Positions 35,413-46,800 of a stretch of 64,000 nucleotides of DNA are shown one piece after another. Source of the DNA: Trema orientale (taxonomy: Eukaryota; Streptophyta; Magnoliopsida; Rosales; Cannabaceae); contig JXTC01000090.1 of the NCBI GenBank assembly GCA_002914845.1, forward strand, positions 528,684 to 592,683, in the 5' to 3' direction. The position numbers were made by a program, and so were the translations under genes. The stretch's first letter is position 1. Each line of letters begins with the position of its first letter. The notes beneath the pieces are model-generated. The model had not been told where the DNA came from. It ran no database searches and saw only the letters and a program-made list of their open reading frames with translations.

Positions 35413-35684
35413 TTTTTTCTTTTTTTTTTTGTCTTTAAAATAATGGGATAATAAAAATAAAATAGCTTTGCACCCATAACTTATCATAATAAGAATTCGA
35501 CCCCAAGTTTGAATTTGCACTCTCACTGTCTCACATGGCTTTGTCAAAGTCAAACCATTAAATTTAAGACCAATGCACTAATATTAAATTGTGTTAATAC
35601 TAATAATAAGTGCTATACAAGTTATTAAATCGCTAACATTACAAACATAGTAATACTTAGCCAAGTGTCTCAGTTCTCGAGAGG
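35413..35684. other. ELMO upstream region
   Basis: Short intergenic stretch between the ELMO leader and the tandem duplication; AT-rich, with no recognisable element. Confidence 0.4.
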
Positions 35685-36044
35685 AAAAAAAACGAAAAAA
35701 AAAAAACAAGTGTGACACTATCAAAATGCTTTGTTATATATAATCTCTTTAAAGTGTATTATAACATTCTTAACATGGAAGTAATCATTATGTTTCCAAA
35801 AAATTTGTGTGTGAAGCATTATCGTAAATGGTGTTGAATGTGATTAGAGGTAGTAATTCGGGCCAAAAAAAACGAAAAAAAAAAAACAAGTGTGACACTA
35901 TCAAAATGCTTTGTTATATATAATCTCTTTAAAGTGTATTATAACATTCTTAACATGGAAGTAATCATTATGTTTCCAAAAAATTTGTGTGTGAAGCATT
36001 ATCGTAAATGGTGTTGAATGTGATTAGAGGTAGTAATTCGGGCC
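35685..36044. repeat. Perfect 180-bp tandem duplication
   Basis: Bases 35685-35864 and 35865-36044 are identical over the full unit, including the A-rich start and the end AATTCGGGCCA. The second unit ends within the left terminus of the adjacent hAT relic, so that terminus is present twice. Complete identity next to old, diverged DNA means a very recent event or an assembly artefact. Confidence 0.95.
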
Positions 36045-36156
36045 AGGCCCAACGGGTTAGCCCCTGGCACCTACATAGGCTCAGGTTTGGGGACAAAGCC
36101 AGGTTGGGACCCTAGGAATCTCAGTCCGGTCGCAGGCTGGCCCAGCATCTACATAG

Positions 36157-37655
36157 TGTTAATCCAAGATTGACAATCCAAGAGTGGGTAAATTGGATTT
36201 TAAAACTTTTTAGGGAACTTTTCAACTATGGAAAACCATAGACCACTATTTTAAAACTTTTAAGCTAAATAAACAATAATATCAAATATATAACAATAAT
36301 ACCGTGTAAATTAAGCACACTAAATATCACACACACAATCAAGTTGTTTGCAATAAAGTAAAGAGTGTAAGGATAAAGAAAATACAAACTCAATTTTTAC
36401 GAGGTTCGATAAACATGACGATTTACCTACGTCCCTGGCTCTTGGTAACTTACTTTGAGCTTTCCACTATTGGATCAAGATTATGAGTTCCACCCAACTT
36501 TTATAATAGTCTTGAATCCAGCTCTATCACACCTAACTACGGATTGTTTAGACTCTAGTGCCAATCTCACCCATACCGGGTTGTTTAGACAATGGTGCCA
36601 ACCTTACTAACTGATGGGTTGTTTAGACTCCGGTGACAACCTCACCTACACTCGGGTTATTTAGACTCTAATGACAACTTCACCTAAATCGGGTTGTGTA
36701 GACTCCGGTGGCAACCTCACTTATGCATGGGTTGTTTTTGACTCCAGTGTCAACTTCACCTCAACTCAAATGGTTTTACAATAAACAAGAGTGGACACAC
36801 TCAAGAACTCTCCTTATAAAAGTAATGAATACAATTTTAGCTTAGGAGATTTGAGAACAACGCAATATAGATGCTCTAAGATTAGCTCAATATGATTTGA
36901 AAGTTAAAGTTGAGTAAAAAAGAGCTTTTGCACTTAGAAACTAATTGGGTATCAATGTAGATTCATATTCTCTTGTTCTAAGTCATCAAACTTAGCTCTA
37001 TTTAAAGCTATCTTCAAAAACTAGCTATTTTTCGTCCGTTGGAGACTTGCTGCCAAAATTTTGGTCGACCAAAAAACTAGTCGTTGGAATCTGACACACT
37101 AGTTCAGCTCCAATAGTCATTTTTTGCCGCTGTTTTGGTCAACTAAAATGGGTCAGAAACAGTAAATGGTTTCTTTGATCTAAATTTTCGTCGTTTTTAA
37201 AACTTTCATTTTCTATATAATTTTAACATTAAAAAAAGAACTTTTTGAGGATATTTTGGCTAGATTAAAAATGATAGTTATTTTCAAACTTCTAAAATAA
37301 AATAACCATTTTAACTTAAGATAGTTTGAAAATTTTTTTGAAAGTACTTGAAAATTCTTTTGAAAGTATGAGCCAATGCAAAGAGAATCTATGTACAATG
37401 AACTAAACTAAATACAAAACTAAGTATGAAGTATACTCTATCTAAACACTGTCTTGTATCTTAATTGTCCATCTTCAAGCTTGATTCTAACAGGTATATA
37501 TGCATCTATCTTCAAGCTTGATTCCTTGACTAACTTGAGCTAGAACTTTAAGACCATTTTACTACACACTCAAGTTAAATCATTAATATTAAATCAAATA
37601 TTTGTTATCTTCAAAATAAGAGTGAGTAAGATTAAAACCTTAATTTCTTAACATA
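36157..37655 (-). mobile_element. Solo LTR (1499 bp) inside the hAT relic
   Basis: The segment begins TGTTAATCCAAG and ends TTTCTTAACA. Flanking CATAG (36152-36156) and TATAG (37656-37660) are a 4-of-5 target duplication, and the flanks rejoin into continuous GGCCC-rich hAT sequence. On the minus strand it starts TGTTAAGAAATTAAGG and has U5-like AACCTCGTAAAAATTGAG wording, so the LTR is probably reversed and Copia type. No internal retroelement genes remain. It contains a minisatellite at 36530-36770. Confidence 0.7.
36530..36770. repeat. Minisatellite of about 47 bp in the solo LTR
   Basis: Around five degenerate copies share CGGGTTGTTTAGACTC, then GGTG(A/C)CAACCTCACCTA. Units drift at several positions, including CGGGTTATTTAGAC and GGGTTGTGTAGAC. 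Confidence 0.85.
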
Positions 37656-38550
37656 TAGGGGCAAGCCTAGGATTCCAAGCCCAACCCGGCCCAGCTGCGT
37701 TTTTTTTTTTTAAGGCCCATAATTCTGGGCCCCTGTTCATGTGACACCAACAGCTAATAGCCATTGGGCCCAACTGTAATAATACCGTTGGGACTTTTAA
37801 GTTTTATCTTTTTTTTTAATGTTTTAAAATAATTTAAAAAAAAACTTTTTCTTATACTATAAATACCCTATCTTCCCACTCTTTTTTTCATATTTACAAG
37901 TTTCAAATACTCTCTCATTCTCTCATTCTTTCTCTCTAATTATGTTCTTGATTTTAACTTTTTCTCTCTAATTATATTATCTAATTATTATTTATTAATT
38001 ATAATAATTAGTACTTATATTTATAGTCTCTATTTCCAATTCTTAAAGCTCAATTCAAGGTACGATTTCATTTTTTTTAAGTATCTAAAATTCAATTTAT
38101 CACACTTATCTTTTTAATTTCAATTAATTTGTAGTATGTTTAGTTGTTTACTAGTATAATAGTTAGTAGAAAATTAGTAGTTTGTAGTTTGTAGAAAGTT
38201 TATTATAATATTATCTTTTGAATTTCAATTAATTTATAGTTTGTAGTTGTTTACAATTAAGTTAGTAGTTTGTAGAAAGTTTGTTATAATACTATCTTTA
38301 TAATTTCAATTAATTTGTAGTTTGTAGTTGTTTACAATAAAGTTAGTAGAAAGTTTATGATAGTACAATCTTTTTAATTTCAATTAATTTGTAATTTATA
38401 GAAAGGTTATTATAATATATTCAAATTAATTAATTTAGTAATATGTTTATTATAATTCTAAATTGTGAATTCAAATTAATTTAATAATATATTAATAATA
38501 TGTTTAAATATAGGATATGGATATATCAAATAATCTCTATTGATTTAGAA

Positions 38551-40210
38551 ATGGATGCTAATGAAGAAGAAGATCAAATTCGCATAATTGAACGGGGTGA
38601 CAAAGGCCCTAAAATGTAAACTAATCCAAATGCTAGTGGAACTTGTTCTCAGTTTTAAGATAGTTGTTCGCCGAATGCAAGAACGACCTCAAAACGTGCA
38701 AGGACAAATTCCAATGTATGGGACCATTTCGATATAGAATTCAAAGATGAGGCCGAAACAAGAAGACAAAAATGGCGAGATGTAAATATTATAAGAAAGT
38801 ATTAACTGCTAAACCATCTAACGGGACCACTCATCTCAATAGACATAGTGATGCATATGTCAAAAAATATAAAGGAGGCAAGGAACCCACTCAATCAACA
38901 CTTTAATTCAACAAGAATGGTTCAGTAAGTTCTTGGAACTATGATCTTTTAGCAGCTAGGGAGTCTCTAGCACGTTTAATTACTATAAAGATTTACCACT
39001 AGGATTTATTGATTGTAATAGATATGAAGATCATATTAGAAGATTTATTATCCAAACTTTTGAAGAGTTTCTAGAAATACCACTAAGAGTGATTTGATTA
39101 AAGTTTATGAAAATATGCGTAAAGAACTAATATCTTAATTAACTTTATTAAACTTTTGGATTATATTGATATATGATATTTGGGGTGCTAATTCCAAACA
39201 AGATTATTTAAGCATAGTTGCACATTATTTGGATTCAAGATGGATAATATAAAAAAGAATAATTGGTTTTAGAGTCGTTGATAGCAAATATACTGCAGAA
39301 ATTATTAGAGATAGATTTTTAAATATTGTTAAAAAATATGGCATAGTCAACTGTATTATCTCTATCACTTTAGATAATACTACCACAAACACAAAGGCCA
39401 TGAAATTACTTAACAATTTGGTAAGTTCATGCACTGAAGGATTCTTACTGCATCACTATTGTGCATGTCATATCATCAATCTTATCGTCAAATCAGATAT
39501 GGATGTAATAAGTATCTATATTAGAAATATTCGATTTGCTATTGTTTATATTCATGCTTCTAATCCTCGCATTGCTAAATTTAAAAGATATTGCATAACC
39601 CAAAGATTAAAACCAAGAAAATTCCAAGCTGACATGCCCGTAAGGTGGAATTCCATTTATTTGATATTAAAAAATACATTACCATATAAAATTCTAGTTA
39701 CTATGTCTTATAATTCAAAAATGGGTTCATTAGTATTGAAAGATGAAGATTGGTTTATTTGTAAAAAATTTGTAAAATTTTTAAAAGTTTTTTACGAAGC
39801 TACTGTTGCTTTACTAGTATTTATTATCCTACTTCTCTAATAATTTTACGTCATATCTTTTTTATTACCGAAATATTTTCTAAGGAAAGATGTGACCCTT
39901 TATGTGAACCCATTATAATACATATGTAAGAAATATTTTTGAAATATTGGCTTCCAATTCCTTTATTATATTCTTTTTTTATTTGTTTTAGATCCTAGAG
40001 GTAAATTAAATTGTCTTTCTAATTTAATTAGCTACATTACTACATGTTTTGAGATAAACTATAGCTCCAAATATAAAAATACTCGTGACAAGTTTTTTGA
40101 AGTGTATAGTATATATGAGGCTAAGTTTGGCAGAACAGAGAGTCAACAACAACAACACACTCTACAACAAACCCATGAACAATCAAAGAATAAGTTTTTT
40201 TGGAGCATAG
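38551..40210 (+). pseudogene. hAT transposase, BED zinc finger, C-terminally truncated
   Basis: Pieces in several plus-strand frames match RICESLEEPER/DAYSLEEPER-type transposases in order: MDANEEEDQIRIIERGD; a BED finger SNVWDHFDIEF then THLNRHSD with one cysteine changed to tyrosine; SIVAHYLDSRWI; the catalytic-region words SITLDNTTTN and CACHIINLIVKS; and VRWNSIYLILKN. One frame of 146 aa (39400-39840) is intact. A DUF4413-like PRGKLNCLSNLISYI region follows near 39990. The expected C-terminal hATC dimerisation motif is absent. It is non-functional. Confidence 0.8.
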
Positions 40211-40690
40211 TAGGTACTTGGTTTTTTTTTTTTTTTTTTCCGTATGTAATAATTTGAATTGTAAATTTGCAATCATCAAAACTACACTCTTTTCTCCTTA
40301 CTAAGGTTTTATCCCAATAGTTTTTTCTTAGTAAAGTTTTTAATGAGGTAGTCAAAGATTAAATCACTAAAATCAAATTCAAAATTTCAAATTTATTTGT
40401 TTCTTTATTTTTTTTTTGAACATTTTCATTATAATTCTAAATAAGTTTCTTAATTTTTTTTATTTTTAAATTTTTTTTAATCAACTATTCAACTTATATA
40501 ATATATCTTATTTAATAATTATTAAATTTTTAATAGTTAAAAAAAACATAATATGTTTATGTTATCCAATTTTAAAAAAAAATTAATTAAAAATTTAAAA
40601 CATAACATGCTTTAATTTTTTTTTAAAAGACTCTAATAGTCGATTTTAAAAGAAAAACAAAAAAAATGCAAAAATAAAAACAAAAACCGG
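40211..40690. other. hAT relic 3' non-coding part
   Basis: Very AT-rich, with T and A homopolymers and no hATC domain. The transposase C-terminus is either lost or beyond recognition. Confidence 0.4.
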
Positions 40691-41149
40691 GTCAAGTACG
40701 AGTTGACCTGTTTTGGCCCGCTTCGAGCCTGGCCCGCCTAGGAGCCCAACGGGCCAACTGGCCAGGTCGGATTATATTTATTTTTTGCGGGCTGGCCCGT
40801 CACACTTTTTTTGACAGGCTAGCCCGTCTGCCTCTCCAAGCGCTAGGCTGACCCACACATTTTGTCATCTCTTATTTGATGTTATCTTCCAGCCTAAAGA
40901 ACAAAAAAATAAATAAATAAATAAACAAATAAGTGACCTCCCTAGATATAATTTGCTTTCTATTAAGTTTGGAAAATAATATGTTAAACGATTATTACAT
41001 GATAGTTTTCAAAAAAAAAATAATAATTATTACATGACTAACCACTAATCTTATAGAAATCATATTGAAAAAAATTAGAAAATTCCAAAATATGTTAAGT
41101 CCACAAAGCATAAATTTCAAGAATTAGAAGTTACAATTATGACTAAAGT

Positions 41150-41520
41150 AAACTCTTAAAAAAAAAAAAAGTTTGGGTGTTTTGCAATTTTAACTATGAA
41201 GTTTGGACTCTGCAAAATAATACCGAGATTAAGATTCCGAAAATTGATACTCTGATTTGACTTTATGAATAATTCTAAGGAGTAAAAGATAATAATATCC
41301 TCAAAAAGAAAAGAAAAATAAGGACTACCATAGTTTTAGCAATGGATATAATTATTTTTTTGGATATAATTATCTTTTTGTTATTAAAATTAGTAAAAAG
41401 TCAATCTATTATGTCAATTTTTGCAAATTCTTTCTCAAGGTATTATTTTCAGAGTTTAAACTTCACGAGTTAAATTGTATAACATTTAAACCTCAGAGTA
41501 TTTATTTTTTTGGCGATTCA
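41150..41520. repeat. MITE with long inverted arms (about 370 bp)
   Basis: The left arm TTTTAACTATGAAGTTTGGA, CTCTGCAAAATAATACC, GAAAATTGATA pairs with the right arm words ACTTCACGAG, GGTATTATTTTCAGAG and TGTCAATTTTTGC. Arms are about 110 bp each. The CTCTGCAAAATAATAC wording is reminiscent of the large MULE ends, so a distant MULE relation is possible. Confidence 0.65.
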
Positions 41521-41976
41521 TTTGTACAACTAAATACTTCTATACTTTTTAGACTCTCATTGGAAAGCAAGAAAAAATCACTGAAGGAGAAGTCTAAGAT
41601 TTGAGTGCCCACTCATAATGAAACAAAAAAAACTAACTAAAGAAGAAGTCTAAGGTTTGAGCACCCACCCGACCTAGGAAAAGTTAGAGAGACTGTCAAT
41701 TTTGAGATATGAAAATTCCACACCTAATCTTTTTACTATTAAAAAAAAACCTTGTAGATGCACAGCATAGTTACTTCTAGATGCACAATACAATTATTTC
41801 TTCCATTCATAACATTTTCTTCTCTTCCTTAATCACTCCCAAATGCCTATCTCTCAATAGTTTTACAAGCACACTGGTGGTGCAAGAAAATGAAAGCTGG
41901 TCCATTAGCATGAGCTTTACCATGGAACCCCTGTCATCAGACGTTCCTTAATGATGCATACGTATAGTAATTAATT
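41521..41976. other. Intergenic with a short direct repeat
   Basis: GAAGTCTAAGATTTGAG-type sequence near 41590 is repeated with changes near 41645, about 57 bases apart. No gene is seen. Confidence 0.4.
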
Positions 41977-42821
41977 GGCCTTTTAATACAAAAACTCTTA
42001 AATTTGGAAAAATTTAGTAAAATTAACTCTTAACTTAATTTTTTTGAACAAAACTCCCTGAAGTCTCATAATATTAGTTTTGCTAAAAAAGAAAGGTGTT
42101 TCTATTAGTTTTTTTTACGGTTAAGTCCCTATTCTTTTATTTGTGGCTTTTAGGTCATCATTGTTATTTTTTTTTTGTCACGTTAATTCTTTTTAATCTT
42201 TTCTGTCCCATAAAATTGGAAGGATAAAACATAAAGTTAGCATTATATGTCTTGTAAAATTGGCAATATATTCATATACCTTTCTTTGGAACCATGTAAA
42301 AATTTTTGCAATATATGTCCCATAAAATTGGAACAACAAAATATAAAGTTGGCAATATGTCCTATAAAATTGGCAATATATTTATACACCTCTCTTTAGA
42401 TATATTAATACTTGGACCAAAATAGATCCATATTAGAACTATATAAAATTTTTCAATTTCTTACATCCGTCTTAAACGAAAATGATAACTAGACTCTTTT
42501 TTTATTAAATAGTATTTTCTTTTTGTTTCTAATTTTACCCCTGCTGAGATGAGCAAGTTTTGGGCAAGTGCTAATTAACGGCAATCTTGAACAGATTAAA
42601 TTAAAGGGGATTAATATGAAACTAAAATATAAGAATAAAGACCTAAAAGTCACAAATAAAAGATTGTAGACTTAACCATGAAAAAAAATAACTGAAACAT
42701 CTTTCTTTTCTAACAGATTTAATATTGAGGGGGACATAAGAAAGTTTTGCTTTAAAAAATTGAGTTTAAGGTATTTTATAAATTTGTTTCGAATTCAGGT
42801 GGTTTTTGTATTAAAAAAACC
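41977..42821. repeat. MITE, 845 bp, arms of about 200 bp
   Basis: The left end GGCCTTTTAATACAAAAACT is inverted at the right as TTTTTGTATTAAAAAAACC. Pairing continues inward through AACTCTTAACTTAATTTTTT / GAGTTTAAGGTA, AAGGTGTTTCTATTAGTTTT and CTTTTATTTGTGGCTTTTAG. Flanks TAATTAATT and TAATTAAAA match at seven of nine, consistent with a MULE-type 9-bp duplication. Confidence 0.75.
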
Positions 42822-43880
42822 TAATTAAAATTAACAAAGAAAAGCAAATAGTTGTAGCTCTCATAGGTTATGACTTTTTTGCTGGAATCTCATGGGTTAA
42901 AACTTGCCTAAAAGTGAAACGAAAAAATAAAAAATAAATCGTTTTCACGGAAATTGAAATACGAGACTAAATTTGGGATGAACCAACAATTAAGGATTAA
43001 TTGGGGCTTTTATTGAAATTTTACTTGCCTTTCATAATTTCTCAATGTTTTTCTGACCCCTATTGTCTGTTCTTGTGAAATGTTTTCGTTCGAAGCCTAT
43101 TTTAAAAAAAGCAAGGTTAAACGGGGAAAAGGAAAATGTATATATCAACACCTATGCTTCTAATAAAGAGCAGCTGTTGACAACCAATTTGAGTTCGACT
43201 TTCAGAATATTTTCGTCAAGCCATTTCCACCAGCTAGTGCAAACTGCAGAGTTACATTACAGAAGCATATTATAAGATCCAATACCCAAATAAAAATAAA
43301 AAATAAAAAATAAATAAGAAAAGGAAGAAGAGGAAGAAGAAACCTAGTTGAAAATTATGTAACATAATTATTGCACATAATTACAACAGCTACTTTATAC
43401 TAGTAGTTTGACTTAGAAATTAAAACAGTTGTAAAGACAGCCAACTCCCCATTTGCAAGGTCCAAAAACCACAAAGGCCCAGGAGCTTGCCTCAGAAATT
43501 AGCTGCTGATAACAATTTGGAACAAGCTTTCCTAAGCCAGTTAATAAGACCATACACATTCAACAATTTCAAAAGCTCACATTAGTAACGCCCCCAGTCA
43601 GATTCAGTTAAAGACACTTGAACATCATGTAAATCTAAAAATACAGCTACCAAGTAACCTCTTTACCGATGGGGAGAATAGATTCTCTAACAGACTACTT
43701 CCTACGTCCTACTATTTTACAGAACAATGTGTGAAAGTTTCAGCTAGAATTATTGGTTTCCATAGCTAGGTCACTGCCATGGTTGTCAGTCTTGGCTGGC
43801 ATTTTTGCCCAGCATCCTTTGAATGGCTGTTGGCATTGGAACACTTTCCTTAACCTGTGAACACATTTCCTATGCAGAAC
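42822..43880 (-). other. CID gene 3' flank and probable 3' UTR
   Basis: Bases adjacent to the stop at 43881 (about 43380-43880) have the less AT-rich composition of a plant 3' UTR on the minus strand. Toward 43290 the sequence becomes an A-rich run. No separate gene is recognised; the short plus-strand frame at 43063-43275 has no domain. Confidence 0.45.
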
Positions 43881-46800
43881 TCACTGCCGATGAACTGGCG
43901 GTGTTGTTGGTTGGTGGCTTTGTCCATAGAACCCTATACCCGGTGGCCTGTAAAATCCTCCATTGGCAGGTTGCAGCTGTGGCTGTTGTTGTTGCTGCTG
44001 CTGCTGCTGTGGTGACAACTGAGGCTGGGGCTGCGACTGCTGTTGTGGCTGAGGATTGGGCCTTGCCAATCCGATAGCAAAATGTGGAGGTAGCGGGGGT
44101 GGGGGCGGAAGAGTGTTTGACCCATATCCAAAAGGCATCACGCCAGCCATAAGACCAGGGGATTGGACATATTGATTTGATGGAGTCACTGGAGACTGAG
44201 TCAGAGGTGGAGGCGGCAGGGGTAGCGGCTGAGAAAAAGCAGATTGCATCTGATTTCCTTGAGACATGGATTGCATGCCTGTTGATGGTACAAGTGGCAT
44301 ACTAGCAATCGATTGCTGTGGTAGGGTAAAATAACCTGTACTGCCTACATCAGAATTGCTAACATCAGATACAGACATTGGTTTCTCGAGTTTCTGCCGT
44401 TTCTCTGGAGGGAACAAGGGTAAACCAGCTGTTAATCCAGCTGACGTCAAACCACCATTGATGGAAGCAGCTTCTTCAGCAACAAGGGAGGAGAGTACAG
44501 ATGTCAGCATCTGTGCAGAGGATGTAGAGGCTGCAAGCCTAGCAGCAACAGCTGCTGCTGCTGCCCTTTTGCTCTCTTCATCAGTAGCTTTCAGAGGTGC
44601 AAAAGAAATCGCTGGTTGGGCAAGAGACTGAGATTGGGTACTGCTTGGTTGAACTGAAGGTTGATTCTGTTCCATGCTCTTCGTAGCTTCTGCTGTCGTG
44701 GCGTTGCTTGTGGGAGTAGGAATGGCAGACAGTGTCATTCTCTTTCTGATATTACTTACTTCATCAATGTGGCATCGAGCAACCTGCACAGAGACAAATT
44801 GTCACTATCTGTTCCAGATAATTATCAGCAAAATATGCACAGATACTACAGTAGCATAATCGGACAAACACGTCAGAAGTGGCAATTACTTCAGAGATGA
44901 AAATAATAAAAGGTATCTGAGGATATAGAAATAGGAATCTTTTGCTTCATTCATTCGGACTTCTATGGTTATAATAGTATTCATTTTTTTATCCCATTGA
45001 CATCTCAAAACCCACAAATTTGAGGCAAAACTGGATTCTTCCACCGGACCCAAGTTCTATTCTCAAGTTATTAAGAAATCCTATTACGAGCATTGTAAAT
45101 CGTCAAGGCAAAAAATAGCTTCCACTCCAGCTTCTGGTTGTATATTTGCTATGGTTATTCTGACGCATATTTTACCAATGGATGAAATTCTGTATAAATA
45201 GTTTCATGATCACAAGTCAATGACAACCAAAAGCAGGACAGGAACTGATAGGAACATAAGTTGTTCACTCCACGAAAAAGGTTATATAGGATCTCCATCC
45301 AACCATTTTTTCATGCCTGTAAGTCCTGACTGTATGCACTCATTAATAAGAAAAATGGAAAATAATCTCCAGATATAATCATAACTACCTCTATCCCCAG
45401 GTCATAATGTCCTACAAATTAAGTTTTCCCCAAAACTTTGACCAAAGCCAGAAAGCTCTACCAATCAATACTAATTTTTTTTCTTAGTCCTCTAGCTCAT
45501 CCTAATTCTATCCGTCACCCATCTATTTTGATTTCACGAAGCACCTGAAATCTGACAGAAAATTCACAAATCATCTCAAGGAGAACAAAACACAGCTAAA
45601 GGACGAACAATTTATGCATGTAGGAGGTTTAACAAGAGAAGACAATTTTTTCCAACGTAAAAATCTTTTCGGCCTAAATTAATCACATGAAGCAGCAATT
45701 TTGAATACCAAACACCATCTTTATGTAACAAATGAAGCAGCAATTTAGAACACATAAAAACCAAATACCATCATTTTTTTCTCTGTTTTAAATAAGAAAC
45801 AAAAACTTTTATTAAAAGATGAGCATTAAGTACCATCTTAATAGAAACAATGAAAAGACAAAATTTATTGTTCACATGGTATACATTGTTCAGATTTTAC
45901 TTCGACAAATGCTGTTAGCTTGTTACAGTAAGGAACAGGAAACAAATCTGGTAATTCACATTTCATTTGTTAAAGAAAGTACTTGATGTAAGTGAATATC
46001 ATCTTGAAAGAAACAAAGAAAAGCAACACAATTCAGATCTCAGTTCTATTAACATCCATGTTATTACCTACTGTAATGATTGGTTAAAAAGTCTTGCCAT
46101 TCACATTCTTCCAATAGTATCTAAAATCCCCAATTTCCTTATCCTCTACCATCAATAATCCAATCACACTAATACCCTAACCTAGCAAACCCAAAAAGCC
46201 TACCATCAAATAACATTCAGATAAGATTTGAGAACAATATTGGGGTACAGTTATAGTTGAGAACAACAGCCCTGAATTTCTGCATTGCTCCAACATTTCA
46301 TCCAAAAAATGTGAAACCTAGAAATCCTCAGAAGCTGCTAAGGAAACATAAGCGTGAAACTAGCAGCCCTCTAAATCCTACACTCTCCAAGGAATCATGA
46401 AACATGCTGTTCACTAGGTGTGACCCTATTAGAATCAGATCATGGATCATGTGAGAGCAATTGGGAAGCCAAATTGCTTAACGAACTCCTCAAGCTTAGT
46501 ACCCGTACAAGCAATTTAAAGTCAACCTAAGGGCCCATTAAGTGGAGCTTTTCCCAATCTCAGAGATTCACTTTCCTAAAGTTTCTGCCTTCAAACCAGC
46601 TACAAAGATAAGACTACCTCAAATTGATCACTGCACCATCAATTAACCATTATCCAATATTCTCAATTGTAAGTGCAGAATGTAAACCTAAGCACCTATA
46701 CAGGTCATGAAAGTTCATAATTCTAAATTCGAAGGTTTTATTTGAATCACCAGCACTTTCAATCAGTATTGACAACTACAGGGTCATAATACAAATGTTG

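Larger units (their letters stand above)
36025..40872 (+). mobile_element. hAT transposon relic (RICESLEEPER-like)
   Basis: The left terminus TAGAGGTAGTAATTCGGGCC with GGGCC/GGCCC-rich sequence to 36150 and the right terminus, GGCCCGxC-rich from 40690 to TTTGTCATCTCT, form diverged inverted ends. AATGTGAT (36017-36024) and TATTTGAT (40873-40880) match at six of eight positions, a weak target duplication. A decayed BED/hAT transposase lies inside on the plus strand, and a solo LTR is inserted near the left end (36157-37655). The boundaries are approximate. Confidence 0.65.

Noticed and set aside
36530-36770. CRISPR-like array
   Set aside because: Units are degenerate tandem repeats without unique spacers, inside a plant LTR.
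43823-44631. Frames antisense to the CID last exon
   Set aside because: Shadows of the CAG/proline-rich coding exon on the other strand.
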